From Chromatiaceae bacterium (lineage in GTDB: Bacteria > Pseudomonadota > Gammaproteobacteria > Chromatiales > Chromatiaceae), in contig JACKMX010000002.1 of NCBI GenBank assembly GCA_024235175.1, positions 806,001 through 870,000 on the forward strand: a stretch of DNA of 64,000 nt, given 5' to 3'. Positions 16,888 through 26,261 of this stretch are shown in pieces. Both the position numbers and the translations under genes were made by a program. Position 1 is the stretch's first letter, and the number at the start of each line of letters is the position of its first letter. Under the pieces are notes generated by a model that saw nothing but the letters and a program-made list of their open reading frames with translations, ran no database searches and was not told the DNA's origin.

Positions 16888-18357
16888 ATGCCTGAACAGA
16901 ACGATCTGGAGCTGTTGCTGCGCTCCCGCACACCCGTTATCGTCATCGAGTCTCTCGAAGAACCCAGGATATTGCAGCTGTTCACCCGACTGGGTCTACG
17001 CCTGGGACAAGCGGTCTTTCAATGGTCCGTCACCGAAGGATTGAAGCGGCAGGACGTCGATTTCGGCAGTGAGGATACGAATTCAGATCCTGGGGATGCG
17101 CTCAAGTACATCAAATCGGCAGCGCAACCCGGTCTCTATCTGCTGCTGGATTTTCACCCTTACATCAATAATCCCCTGCATGTCAGACTGATCAAAGAGA
17201 TCGCCCAGGGATATCCGGAAATTCCCAGAACCTTGGTTTTCATAGGCTGCTGTTTTGCAATTCCACTGGAGGTGAGGCATCTCACTGCCCGCTTTGATCT
17301 TAAGTTGCCTGACAGAGCAAGCATCAAACGTCTGATCCTGGAGGAGGCAAAGAACTGGCAGGAGAGATCGCGAAAAACGGTTAGTGCAGACCCTAAGGCG
17401 GTGGAGCAACTGGCAACCAACCTCACCGGAGTCAGTGCCAGCGACGCACGCAGGCTGGTCCGCTCGGCGATTGAGGACGACGGCGCCATCCGGCATGACG
17501 ATCTGCCGAAAGTGATGAAGGCGAAATATGACCTTATCAATCAGGAGGGGCTGATCTCCTTTGAGTACGATACAGCAAAGTTTTCCGACCTGGCCGGGCT
17601 GACGCATCTGAAAGCCTGGCTGGAGGCCCGCCGAAAGCTGTTTCACCGCGGCGGCACCGGCCTGGACCGCCCCAAAGGAGTCATGCTGCTGGGTGTTCAG
17701 GGGGGAGGGAAAAGCCTGGCGGCAAAGGCGGTTGCGGGAGTATTCGGTATTCCCCTGCTGAGGCTCGATTTTGGCCGTCTGTATAACAAGTATATTGGCG
17801 AAACCGAAAAGAACCTGCGGACTGCTCTGGCCACTGCGGAAACCATGGCCCCGTGCGTTCTGTGGATGGATGAAATCGAAAAAGGCATAGCACCAAGCCA
17901 ATCCGACGATGGTGTGTCCCAACGGATATTGGGCACACTGCTTACCTGGATGGCGGAAAACAGGGCTGGGGTATTTGTGGCCGCAACCTCAAATGATATC
18001 CAGAGCCTGCCGCCGGAACTGATCCGTAAAGGCCGTCTGGATGAAATATTCTTCGTGGATCTGCCAGACAGAGTCAGCCGACGCGAAATATTCAATATTC
18101 ATTTAAGGCGCCGCAACCAGGCACCCAGCGGCTTCAACCTCGACGCACTGGAGCAGGCCAGCGAGGGTTTCACCGGCGCAGAGATTGAGCAGGCTATTGT
18201 CTCTTCGCTCTACAATGTTTACTCCCGCGAAGAGGCGTTGACCACAGACCATCTGCTGGAAGAGCTGGAGCGTACCAACCCACTGTCAGTGGTGATGTCT
18301 GAGAAAATTTCCATGCTGCGGGAGTGGGCTGCCGGGCGCACGGTACCTGCTGGTTAG
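16888..18357 (+). CDS. Ycf46-like AAA+ ATPase
   Basis: 489 aa. The N-terminal half (ELLLRSRTPVIVIESLEEPR ... TLVFIGCCFAIPLEVRHLTARFDLKLPD) resembles a degenerate ATPase domain as in Ycf46 proteins. The C-terminal half is an AAA core: Walker A GVQGGGKSLAAKAVAG, pore-like YNKYIGETEKNLR, Walker B VLWMDEIEKG, sensor 1 ATSN and arginine-finger region PELIRKGRLDEIF. Cyanobacterial and plastid Ycf46 have been linked to inorganic carbon use, but in proteobacteria the role is unknown. Start codon ATG at 16888. It is a single gene with no operon partner. Confidence 0.82.
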   Translation: MPEQNDLELLLRSRTPVIVIESLEEPRILQLFTRLGLRLGQAVFQWSVTEGLKRQDVDFGSEDTNSDPGDALKYIKSAAQPGLYLLLDFHPYINNPLHVRLIKEIAQGYPEIPRTLVFIGCCFAIPLEVRHLTARFDLKLPDRASIKRLILEEAKNWQERSRKTVSADPKAVEQLATNLTGVSASDARRLVRSAIEDDGAIRHDDLPKVMKAKYDLINQEGLISFEYDTAKFSDLAGLTHLKAWLEARRKLFHRGGTGLDRPKGVMLLGVQGGGKSLAAKAVAGVFGIPLLRLDFGRLYNKYIGETEKNLRTALATAETMAPCVLWMDEIEKGIAPSQSDDGVSQRILGTLLTWMAENRAGVFVAATSNDIQSLPPELIRKGRLDEIFFVDLPDRVSRREIFNIHLRRRNQAPSGFNLDALEQASEGFTGAEIEQAIVSSLYNVYSREEALTTDHLLEELERTNPLSVVMSEKISMLREWAAGRTVPAG

Positions 18358-18552
18358 CTGCAGCCTAACCCATAACCCCACGCGAACTCCGCGCTGCCGA
18401 GCGCAAATCGTGCCTGCAAGGCGCTGCAGTTTATGCAACGGATAAGCAAGCTGCACGACATTGCAGACACAACTTTTGGGGACCGTAGAATATCGAGGTT
18501 TCTTCCAGTACGAGGAAGGAGGGTTTCTCAAGCTCGGTTATAATCATATCCC

Positions 18553-19731
18553 ATGAATACCCAAACGGTACTTGCCCAAATCAGCAGCCTCCATCAAATG
18601 TTGAACCAACTGCTTGAGTCGCTGCCCGAGGTTGATGCGTACCGCAGTTATCACACCCGGCTTGCCCCGCTGTCCTGGTATTTCGGTCGCAGCATGTATC
18701 TTGAAACTTACTGGTTGCGGGCAGTCGTGCAGGCTGACGCGGAGATGACCGAACGCGTACGACCGTTTTTCTCCCAGGATGCCTCGTCAGCCGAAGCCTC
18801 GCGGCAACTCCCCCCCAAAGACCACCTGCTCAACTGGGCGCTGGAACTGCAGGACGAAAATCTCATGCGCCTGGCCAATCCGGGCCTGTTGGGCAAGCAT
18901 CCGCTGGTATGCGATCAACGTCTGCACCAAATAATCCTCCAGGAGCATGCGCGCAATTATGAAAAGATGTTGATGGTGCTCACTCAACGCACTCTTATGG
19001 AGCATCCGGTTAGCCAGGTCGAGCGCCCTTTGATGGCACAACTGCCGGAACAAGAGATGGTGGAAGTTTCCAGAGGCCATTATCGTATCGGCACCAGACA
19101 GGACCCAGCTGCTTACGACAACGAGGAGCCTGCCCAGATCGTCGAGCTTAGTGCATTTCGCATCCAGTTGACGCCGGTTGCCAACAGCGCCTGGCTCGCT
19201 TTCATGCAGGAGGGGGGCTATAACTCCCGGGAGCTTTGGAGCAACGAAGGTTGGTTCTGGCGGCAACAGGAAGCCGCTCATCCGGACCACTGGCGTCAGG
19301 ACCGATCGGGTAACTGGTATGCGGTAGGACTGAACGGCCCGTTTCAGCTGATCGCCGATGAGCCGGTTTCCGGAATCAGCAGATACGAGGCGGAAGCTTT
19401 CACCAACTGGCTCTCCAAGCGCAGCGACTTTTTCAGCGGCGCTGTACTGCAGCATGAATTTCAGTGGGAGATCGCTGCCCGCTTGCGAAAAATCAGAGGG
19501 TACGGACGCGTATGGGAGTGGTGCTCCAATCTGTTCCAACCCTATGAAAATTATTGCCCGCCGGAGTACAGTGAGGGGCGCACACATGATTTTGACAACC
19601 GGCACTTCAGCCTGCGTGGAGCCTGCCTTCACACCCAGCATTGTCTGAAACGTCCCAGTTTTCGCAATCGGGCTCATGCCGGTGAACGTTATCACTTCGC
19701 TGGCATCCGTCTGGTGTTTCCGCCGGAGTGA
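18553..19731 (+). CDS. EgtB/SUMF1-like protein with altered iron ligands
   Basis: 392 aa. N-terminal DinB-like helical region (about 15-150) and C-terminal formylglycine-generating-enzyme fold (RVWEWCSNLFQPY, FSLRGACLHTQ, RPSFRNRAHAGERYHFAGIRLVFP). EgtB and OvoA enzymes join a thiol to histidine derivatives at a non-haem iron held by three His. Here the first expected ligand, in WYFGR at residue 46, is Arg, and in the HxxxH motif EHARNY the second is Tyr136; only His132 remains. The protein may therefore be inactive in that chemistry or use another metal site. It is followed at once by a radical SAM gene whose ribosome site lies within its stop region. Confidence 0.75.
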   Translation: MNTQTVLAQISSLHQMLNQLLESLPEVDAYRSYHTRLAPLSWYFGRSMYLETYWLRAVVQADAEMTERVRPFFSQDASSAEASRQLPPKDHLLNWALELQDENLMRLANPGLLGKHPLVCDQRLHQIILQEHARNYEKMLMVLTQRTLMEHPVSQVERPLMAQLPEQEMVEVSRGHYRIGTRQDPAAYDNEEPAQIVELSAFRIQLTPVANSAWLAFMQEGGYNSRELWSNEGWFWRQQEAAHPDHWRQDRSGNWYAVGLNGPFQLIADEPVSGISRYEAEAFTNWLSKRSDFFSGAVLQHEFQWEIAARLRKIRGYGRVWEWCSNLFQPYENYCPPEYSEGRTHDFDNRHFSLRGACLHTQHCLKRPSFRNRAHAGERYHFAGIRLVFPPE

Positions 19732-19736
19732 CTAAC

Positions 19737-20615
19737 ATGCTCAATTACGACATGCCTCTCTACCGCCCGCCGAGCGAAGGCAACAATCTGATCATCCAGG
19801 CAACGCTTGGCTGCAGCTTCAACCAATGTTCTTTCTGCTCGATGTACAAGGAGAAAACCTATCAGGCCAGGCCTCTGGAGGCGGTTGCCGCCGATATCGA
19901 CCGCGCTGCATCCGCATGGCCTGACGCAACCAGGGTTTTCCTGGCTGACGGCGATGCACTGGCACTCCCAGGCGAGCAACTGTTACGCATATTGCAGTAT
20001 CTCAATAAATCTTTTCCCCGTCTCACCCGCGTTTCCTGCTACGCAACTCCTGCCAATATCCGGCGTAAAACCTGCAGGGAACTCGCGACCCTGCGCAGTC
20101 ATCGACTCAGCCTGCTCTATTTCGGAATCGAATCGGGCTCTGACCTGATACTGAAGAAAATCACCAAGGGCGCAACCAGCCGCACCATCCGTGACTCGAT
20201 GCTTAAGGTCCGTGACGCTGGAATAAAACTGTCGTCCACAATCGTATTAGGTCTGGGCGGTGCAGACCATTGGCAGGAGCATATCGACGGGACGGTGGCT
20301 CTGTTAAATCTGGCCCCATCAACCTATATCTCCACGCTGCAGCTCTATCTGGAACCTATCGTTGAACAGGAGTTTCTGCGTAAATTCGGAGAGCCTTTCA
20401 AGATGCAGGACGATTGGGGAATTCTGGCTGAGCAGGAGCACCTGATCTCCAATCTGAACCCACCTACTCCGGTTATCTTCCGTTCCAACCACGCCTCCAA
20501 TGCGCTTGCACTGGCTGGCAATCTGCCTAAAGAGAGAGATCGGCTGCTGGCGGAGATCCACCGCGTCCAGCTTAACCGAAACGGGATACGGCCATCCTTC
20601 CTGCGGGAACTTTAA
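19737..20615 (+). CDS. Radical SAM protein of unknown substrate
   Basis: 292 aa from the ATG at 19737, placed six bases after GGAG of the preceding gene's last codons; a GTG at 19728 would lack a ribosome site. The cluster motif is CSFNQCSFC (spacing 4 and 2 between cysteines), in the context IIQATLGCSFNQCSFCSMYK. Then come LADGDAL, YFGIESGSDLILKKITKGA and STIVLGLGG, as in Elp3/HemN-type radical SAM enzymes. Coupling to the EgtB-like gene suggests they act in one pathway, perhaps modification of a thiol compound or peptide. The substrate is unknown. It ends before a strong hairpin. Confidence 0.82.
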   Translation: MLNYDMPLYRPPSEGNNLIIQATLGCSFNQCSFCSMYKEKTYQARPLEAVAADIDRAASAWPDATRVFLADGDALALPGEQLLRILQYLNKSFPRLTRVSCYATPANIRRKTCRELATLRSHRLSLLYFGIESGSDLILKKITKGATSRTIRDSMLKVRDAGIKLSSTIVLGLGGADHWQEHIDGTVALLNLAPSTYISTLQLYLEPIVEQEFLRKFGEPFKMQDDWGILAEQEHLISNLNPPTPVIFRSNHASNALALAGNLPKERDRLLAEIHRVQLNRNGIRPSFLREL

Positions 20616-20643
20616 CAGGTGCTTTGGAAAACCACTTCCGACC

Positions 20644-20667
20644 CCCTCTCCCTCACGAGGGAGAGGG
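20644..20667. repeat. CCCTCTCCCTC / GAGGGAGAGGG hairpin between convergent genes
   Basis: An 11-bp perfect stem (20644-20654 with 20657-20667) and a two-base loop. This word is a widespread intergenic repeat type in bacteria. It lies between the radical SAM gene (+) and the FKBP gene (-) and may end transcription from both sides, although no T tract follows. Confidence 0.65.
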
Positions 20668-20706
20668 TGCTTTCACGCCAGGCTCTGGAAGCAGACAACT
20701 ATCTCT

Positions 20707-21384
20707 TTACTTAACGGAAATCAGCTCGATCTCAAATATCAGCGTCTGGTTGGGGCCTATGGTGGCACCTGCACCAGTGGCACCATAACCCAGTTCAGAG
20801 GGGATGAAAACCTTCCACTTGGCACCCGGCTTCATCAGCATCAATGCCTCCTTAAAACCTGGAATCACGCCACCCAGGCCGAAGCTGGTGGGTTCACCGC
20901 GCTTATAGGAGCTGTCGAACTCCTGACCGTCAATCAAAGTCCCTCGATAATGAACGGTCACCTCGGCATCATCTTTCGGGGACTCACCTTCACCCGCCTT
21001 AAGCTCTGTGTATTGAAGACCCGACGGCAGAACCACTACGCCCTCCTTGCTTTTATTCTCCTCCAGAAAAGCGTTACCCGCATCCAGCGCTGCCTGCGCT
21101 TCGGCCTGTCTCTTCTCGGATAATAACTGTTGTGTGGTCTCCAGTGCAGCACGCATCTCGTCAGTGCTCAATTGCACTGGTTTTCCCTTGAGCACATCAT
21201 CAAGTCCGGCGGCAAAGGAAGCAGCATCTACACTGATTCCTTGTGCTTTCACTTGCTGGGCAGCCTGGAATCCCAGTGCATAGCTGAATTTCTGCTCAAG
21301 TGTATTGAGGTCCGCTGCCTGAACACTGGCGAAAGCTCCCGCCAGAAGCAGCATGGGAAAGGTTTTTCTGATAATAAATGACAT
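20707..21384 (-). CDS. FKBP-type peptidyl-prolyl isomerase, FkpA/Mip type, exported
   Basis: 225 aa from the ATG at 21384 (GGGAG upstream). Signal peptide FPMLLLAGAFASVQAA, then a dimerising helical domain (LEQKFSYALGFQAAQQVKAQ, QLLSEKRQAEAQAALDAG) and a C-terminal FKBP domain (VTVHYRGTLIDGQEFDSSY, PGFKEALMLMKPGAKWK, IGPNQTLIFEIELI). This is the periplasmic folding catalyst FkpA/Mip layout. The gene converges with the radical SAM gene and starts 165 bases from the divergent small FlgEFG-like gene. Confidence 0.93.
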   Translation of the reverse strand: MSFIIRKTFPMLLLAGAFASVQAADLNTLEQKFSYALGFQAAQQVKAQGISVDAASFAAGLDDVLKGKPVQLSTDEMRAALETTQQLLSEKRQAEAQAALDAGNAFLEENKSKEGVVVLPSGLQYTELKAGEGESPKDDAEVTVHYRGTLIDGQEFDSSYKRGEPTSFGLGGVIPGFKEALMLMKPGAKWKVFIPSELGYGATGAGATIGPNQTLIFEIELISVK

Positions 21385-21548
21385 GAATACTCCCAAATTT
21401 TAACAGGGGTTTATGGACAAAAAAGGAGAGCAGAAACGAGAAGCGTCAACAAATTGCAATACGTCACATTTTTGACAACATCCACTTGGAATTTTCTATT
21501 CACCAGTCTAATCTTTTAAAAGACAACCTGCAGAGCGTTTGAACAACA

Positions 21549-21788
21549 ATGGCAATAACACCCATAACAGGCACAGCCCTTAAAGGTATCCAGCGCGGTA
21601 TGCAAGGCATACACAGAAACGCCGCTGAAATCGCCAGCCAGGGCCAGGCAGGCACTGCACTTCCCACCAAAGATGCCGTTCGTGCTATGGTCGAACTGCA
21701 TCAGAACACACTTATGACCACCTCTTCACTTACAGTGTTCAAAGCAGCCGACCAGATGATTGGTTCACTACTGGACATCAAGGCCTAG
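21549..21788 (+). CDS. Small FlgEFG-like (flagellar rod/hook terminal motif) protein
   Basis: 79 aa. The N-terminal half has TALKGIQRGMQGIHRNAAEIAS and the C-terminal half AVRAMVELHQNTLMTTSSLTVFKAADQMIGSLL. Both resemble the short terminal heptad segments of flagellar rod and hook proteins (FlgB/C/E/F/G), which pack against each other, but the central domain is missing. Many gammaproteobacteria have such a mini-protein of unknown role. No other flagellar structural gene is nearby, though a chemotaxis operon lies about 23 kb away. Its last four bases overlap the convergent nadC gene. Confidence 0.65.
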   Translation: MAITPITGTALKGIQRGMQGIHRNAAEIASQGQAGTALPTKDAVRAMVELHQNTLMTTSSLTVFKAADQMIGSLLDIKA

Positions 21789-22624
21789 ACAAAGCGCATC
21801 GACAGATCCACCGCCGCAATATCTTTAGTCAACGCACCCACTGATATATCGTCCACTCCGGTTTCGGCGATCAGGCGAATACCCTCCAGGGTGACACCTC
21901 CTGACGCTTCCAGTCGTGCACGACCCGCGTTCAGGGATACCGCCTGACGTAGTTGTTCGATGGAAAAATTGTCCAGCAACACCCTGCGGGCACCAACGGC
22001 CAGCGCCTGATCCAGGTCCGCCAGACTCTCCACCTCGATCTCTATCTCCACGCCCCCATCAACTGCCTGGGCGGCAAGCAAGGCTGCGGCAATGGAACCG
22101 GCTGCCTGAATATGATTCTCCTTTATTAGAATCGCATCGTAGAGGCCGATCCTATGATTATGGCAACCACCACAGACCACGGCATATTTCTGTTGTAACC
22201 GCAAACCCGGGAGGGTCTTGCGGGTATCCAGTATACGCACACCGGTTCCCGCAACCGCATCGGCATAGCGACGGGCCCTGGTAGCGGTTGCGGACAACGT
22301 CTGCAGGTAGTTCAGCGCACTGCGTTCACCGCTCAGCAGCGCCTGAGTGTTACCGTTAACAAGGCAAAGCAGAACTCCCGGCTTGACTCGCGTCCCTTCA
22401 GGCACCAACCACTCCACCCGAATATCCGGATCGAGCTGATGAAACACCTCCTCGAACCAGGCATAGCCGCAAATAACAGCCTCTTCTCGGCAGATAACTT
22501 CCACCCGAGAAACCGCATCAGCGTTAATCAGACCGGCGGTGAGATCACCACTCCCAATATCCTCCTCCAGGCAAATGCGCACCTGCCGGGTTATCACTTC
22601 GGCTGGAGGAAGCCTGAGCCGCAT
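21785..22624 (-). CDS. nadC: Nicotinate-nucleotide pyrophosphorylase (carboxylating)
   Basis: 279 aa from the ATG at 22624. Quinolinate phosphoribosyltransferase motifs: CLEEDIGSGDLTAGL, GERSALNYLQTLSATATRARRY, ILDTRKTLPGLRLQQKYAV, GGCHNHRIGLYDAILIKENHI, VLLDNFS and ASGGVTLEGIRLIAETGVDDIS. It makes nicotinate mononucleotide from quinolinate in NAD synthesis. It starts one base after the upstream FKBP gene stop, so the two are probably cotranscribed. Confidence 0.95.
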   Translation of the reverse strand: MRLRLPPAEVITRQVRICLEEDIGSGDLTAGLINADAVSRVEVICREEAVICGYAWFEEVFHQLDPDIRVEWLVPEGTRVKPGVLLCLVNGNTQALLSGERSALNYLQTLSATATRARRYADAVAGTGVRILDTRKTLPGLRLQQKYAVVCGGCHNHRIGLYDAILIKENHIQAAGSIAAALLAAQAVDGGVEIEIEVESLADLDQALAVGARRVLLDNFSIEQLRQAVSLNAGRARLEASGGVTLEGIRLIAETGVDDISVGALTKDIAAVDLSMRFV

Positions 22625-22625
22625 T

Positions 22626-22970
22626 TCAGAGGATCTCAAGCAGCTCCACCTCAAATACCAGTGTTGCGTTCGGTGGTATCACACCCCCTGCACCCCTGGA
22701 ACCGTAACCAAGCTGGGGTGGTATGGTCAGTTTACGCCGTCCGCCCACCTTCATTCCCTGTACACCCTCATCCCAACCACGAATCACACGGCCACCGCCC
22801 AGAGGAAAACTGAAGGGGTCGTTTCTGTCCAGACTCGAGTCGAATTTTGTTCCGTTAACAAGCCAGCCGGTATAGTGTACCCGCACGGTTTCTCCGGCCG
22901 CCGCCGACTTGCCTTCCCCAACCGCAAGGTCTTCGTATTTGAGTCCTGTATCGGTTATTTTTTCGCTCAT
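22626..22970 (-). CDS. FKBP-type peptidyl-prolyl isomerase, small cytoplasmic
   Basis: 114 aa, a lone FKBP domain without signal peptide: VRVHYTGWLVNGTKFDSSLD, FPLGGGRVIRGWDEGVQGMKVGG, LTIPPQLGYGSRGAGGVIPPN and LVFEVELLEI. It matches the small FKBP12-like bacterial isomerases that help protein folding in the cytoplasm. Nearly all ligand-pocket aromatics (Tyr, Phe, Trp in GWDEG) are present. It lies upstream of nadC by one base and 91 bases after the DUF1631 gene, all on the minus strand. Confidence 0.93.
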   Translation of the reverse strand: MSEKITDTGLKYEDLAVGEGKSAAAGETVRVHYTGWLVNGTKFDSSLDRNDPFSFPLGGGRVIRGWDEGVQGMKVGGRRKLTIPPQLGYGSRGAGGVIPPNATLVFEVELLEIL

Positions 22971-23061
22971 AAGCTCCTCTCGAACGTGTCAGATCGTGGA
23001 GCATTGTATGCGAAGCAGCGGACCACCTCCAGTTGAAGGGTTATCCTGCGGTTGAAAAAAA

Positions 23062-25359
23062 TCAATCATCAATCTCGGTTTTTTTTAATACGTCCATCAT
23101 CGCATTCAGCGCACGATCCATCAGCGGAACACCAACGTCATCCAGAGGAACCGCCTTGCCGGTACGCAACCAGGAGGCGAAGCCCGCAACCGGAATTTCA
23201 ACCACTTTCATTCCCTTACGGTTGACGAACAGACAGGTTCCGGAAACCATGCTGCGCCAGGATAGTTTGGCACGAAACTTCATGCCACTGGATTCCTGTA
23301 TCTCGAACCATGTTCCCACTTCAATTTGTTCTGCCTGGTCCCGGTATTCGTCGTGTACTGCCTGACCCTCAGCAGCAGAACTCTGGGCCACTCCACCGTC
23401 GACACCCGCATCCGGAACTGCTGGTGACAGCACAGCGTCCACGTTGGTGGCAGCGCCTGACTGACCGGATTCGCCTCCTGCAACTTCCTCCGCGGCATCT
23501 TCGTGGGCTTCTCCCTTCAGGCATCTGATATGACAAGCCTGAAGCTCCTTGAACACGCGCGCCATTTTATGCTGATCGTAGGAAATCTCTTTTAAACCCG
23601 CCCTGAGACCCTTCAGCAGCAGAGGAATCTCATTCAGCAGTTCCTGCCGCCGGTTCTTGTCCGGATTTGGCTGCACACTCCACAGCAGCTTATCCATCAG
23701 CTGTAAAGCACTCTTCCACTCCTCGCTCTCATCCCCCTGCCTCAGGCTGAGCAGCAACAAAACATCACGCCATCCATCCTTGATCAGCATAACCACCGGA
23801 GAGGGTATCCAGTCGTTTCCAAACAACCGATTATTGATCTCCTCGAATACCCTGTGCCGGGCACTATTGAGCTGCTCCTTGCCCTGAGTTACCTGGGCAA
23901 CCCGCTGCTCAGCTACTCTTGAACCCTGCTCTTCGCGCTGTATAAATGCATTCAGTTCTTCGAGAAGACGACTGAACAGTTCTACATCTTTATCGAATTC
24001 ATTCAGCACCCTTTCCACGATGCTGTTCATCTTCTCATAAAGTCCGCCATCGGCTTTTCCCGACTGCTCCGACCACCCGATTGCGGCACTTGCCAGGACA
24101 TTCAACAAACGCCGGGCGGGGTGCGCCTTGCTGTGAAAAAACGACTTATCCAGAATCGCAACTTTCAACATCGGAATCTGCAGCCTGGCTAACAGTGCCT
24201 TCATTGCATCCGGCAGATTTCTGTCTTCCAGTATGAAATCGAACAGCATAGAGATAACGTCGATTGCATCTTCGTCGTTTCCACTTATTTTCTTTTCAGC
24301 TGTCGCACCCTGGGCGAGCCCCATCACCTGGAACAGATTTGCGCGGACATCCATAGTGCCTGGAGTATCATTTGAGATTTGCCCCTGTGCGGGACTCTCA
24401 ATCCGCTGCAGCGCCGACAACGCCTGGATCATGTCGTTGGTCTCAATGACTGGAAGCCGAACACTGTTGGAACCACCTGCAGAGGCCACCAGCCTCTTTT
24501 CGCTCAGTAACTGTTTCAAGGTTAAAAAAAGCTCCGCTTGCAAGTCATTGTCTTCTGCCTTTTCGCCACCCAGAACCTCACTTTTGCTCTCCCGGTAGTG
24601 GGCCGGAGATGCGTCCACTGCTCCCGGCTGATAACCAGGCCTACGCCGTATCTTATTAACCAGCTGCGGCAACACGTCCGCCCTTGCGAGCAAGCCGTTT
24701 AGTTCGTCGTATATAAGGTCAAGCGAGTCGATAACGTGGATCTGGAACTGCTTGTAGACAACCAGCTTTACTGGTATGTCAACCGCCATCACTTTGAACT
24801 TTTCGTGGAATGCCTGGCATATCGCACCCGGTGAGAGTGGATTATCCTTGGTATCGAGATCACCCCATCCAAGCAAATGGCCGAATCTCTGGTTCAAACC
24901 GTAGAGCGAACGAAAGTGGCGGTTTTCCCCACGTGATGTCATATTACTGATTGCCAGTCCCTCTTCCAGGTCATCTTCGCCCAACAGAGAAAGGCCATCT
25001 TCGGAAGACTCAACTTTCCGATTATCAGGTTTGACAGGCAGCGTACCGGTTGACCAGAACTCATCAAAACCCTTCAGGACCTGCTGGCTGAAACCAACCT
25101 CCATGCGCTCGCGGTTTTTACGGATTTCGCGCATCGCATCGAAGAAAGCCGTCTGCCGGATATTGCTTTCCGCCTTATCTGCGAGCTCATAAAGCGCATC
25201 ATCCAGACTCTCAAACATCTCATTCATAAGCTTGGGAGCCAGTTTGAAAACGGCTTGGCGACAGCTGCTGACAACTGCCCGATGCTCATCCTTGAGTTCT
25301 GGCCTGCTCCCACTAGCGCGGATGCTTTCGAAACTGAGAACGTTGTTCTGGAAACTCAT
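23062..25359 (-). CDS. DUF1631 family protein
   Basis: 765 aa from the ATG at 25359 (AGGTG upstream); the frame is open to 25497 but the earlier residues do not look like protein. DUF1631 features: HRAVVSSCRQAVFKLAPKLMNEMFESLDDALYELADKAESN at the start, LNQRFGHLLG and PLSPGAICQAFHE, and KVAILDKSFFHSKAHPARRLLNVLA in the centre. The C-terminus (GTWFEIQESSGMKFRAKLSWRS, VFVNRKG-like stretch) recalls a PilZ-like barrel, which could bind cyclic di-GMP, but the RxxxR motif is not evident. The function of the family is not known to me. Cotranscription with FKBP is possible. Confidence 0.82.
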   Translation of the reverse strand: MSFQNNVLSFESIRASGSRPELKDEHRAVVSSCRQAVFKLAPKLMNEMFESLDDALYELADKAESNIRQTAFFDAMREIRKNRERMEVGFSQQVLKGFDEFWSTGTLPVKPDNRKVESSEDGLSLLGEDDLEEGLAISNMTSRGENRHFRSLYGLNQRFGHLLGWGDLDTKDNPLSPGAICQAFHEKFKVMAVDIPVKLVVYKQFQIHVIDSLDLIYDELNGLLARADVLPQLVNKIRRRPGYQPGAVDASPAHYRESKSEVLGGEKAEDNDLQAELFLTLKQLLSEKRLVASAGGSNSVRLPVIETNDMIQALSALQRIESPAQGQISNDTPGTMDVRANLFQVMGLAQGATAEKKISGNDEDAIDVISMLFDFILEDRNLPDAMKALLARLQIPMLKVAILDKSFFHSKAHPARRLLNVLASAAIGWSEQSGKADGGLYEKMNSIVERVLNEFDKDVELFSRLLEELNAFIQREEQGSRVAEQRVAQVTQGKEQLNSARHRVFEEINNRLFGNDWIPSPVVMLIKDGWRDVLLLLSLRQGDESEEWKSALQLMDKLLWSVQPNPDKNRRQELLNEIPLLLKGLRAGLKEISYDQHKMARVFKELQACHIRCLKGEAHEDAAEEVAGGESGQSGAATNVDAVLSPAVPDAGVDGGVAQSSAAEGQAVHDEYRDQAEQIEVGTWFEIQESSGMKFRAKLSWRSMVSGTCLFVNRKGMKVVEIPVAGFASWLRTGKAVPLDDVGVPLMDRALNAMMDVLKKTEIDD

Positions 25360-25526
25360 ATGCACACCTGGTTCAGAGAGGGGCGGTCGAACGACACGAT
25401 TGAAAAACGTAGCTGCCCTGACTCTGTTGCGACACCTCGGCGGAATATCTTTACCCCGGCGGAACACTAATACCAATATCTGTGATGTGGTTAACAAGGA
25501 ATGCAGAGTAGTGTAATGTTCGCATT

Positions 25527-26261
25527 GTGAAAAAGCTTATCCTCCTCCTTTCCAGATCGATGCTTGAAAGCGTCCGTGACCTGCTACCCATAATTGCGGT
25601 CATCGCGTTTTTTCAACTGCTGATTTTGCGCCAGCCAATTCCCGACTTTGGCGGACTGGTCATCGGCACCATCCTGGTCATTCTCGGTCTTACACTATTC
25701 ATTCACGGACTTAAAGTCGGGCTGTTTCCGATCGGTGAGTCGATGGCGCATGATTTTGCCCGAAAGGGAAGCCTGCTCTGGTTGTTGGCATTTGCCTTTG
25801 CACTGGGATTCGGGACCACTGTTGCCGAGCCCGCATTGATCGCGGTAGCGGACGAGGCGGCTAAAGTGGCTGCCACCGGCGGCATGATCGAAAAATCGGA
25901 AGCGGCGATGCAAAGCTATGCTGACGGACTGCGGCTGACTGTCGCCCTATCGGTCGGGCTGGCCATCGTGATCGGAGTGCTACGCATCATCAAGGGCTGG
26001 CCGATTCAGTATCTGATCATCGGCGGCTATATCGGTGTGGTTATCATGACATTCTTCGCTCCCCCGGAAATTATTGGTATCGCTTACGATTCCGGCGGTG
26101 TCACCACTTCCACCATTACCGTACCGTTGGTAACGGCGCTGGGAGTGGGACTGGCCAGCAGTATCCAGGGACGCAATCCGCTGACTGACGGCTTCGGTTT
26201 GATTGCCTTTGCATCGCTTACGCCGATGATCTTCGTCATGGGTTATGGAATGATTCTCTGA
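25527..26261 (+). CDS. DUF1538 membrane protein, first copy
   Basis: 244 aa, GTG start (an ATG at 25560 is possible). About six or seven membrane helices. Family stretches: DLLPIIAVIAFFQLLILRQP, LFPIGESMAHDF, GFGTTVAEPALIAVADEA, PPEIIGIAYDSGGVTTSTITVPLVTALG and GRNPLTDGFGLIAFASLTPM. The polar, strictly repeated TVAEPAL and DSGGVTTS segments inside membrane regions look like a transport path. The stop overlaps the start of a second DUF1538 gene by one base (TGATG). The substrate is unknown; the PII-like gene downstream suggests control by cell metabolism. Confidence 0.85.
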   Translation: MKKLILLLSRSMLESVRDLLPIIAVIAFFQLLILRQPIPDFGGLVIGTILVILGLTLFIHGLKVGLFPIGESMAHDFARKGSLLWLLAFAFALGFGTTVAEPALIAVADEAAKVAATGGMIEKSEAAMQSYADGLRLTVALSVGLAIVIGVLRIIKGWPIQYLIIGGYIGVVIMTFFAPPEIIGIAYDSGGVTTSTITVPLVTALGVGLASSIQGRNPLTDGFGLIAFASLTPMIFVMGYGMIL

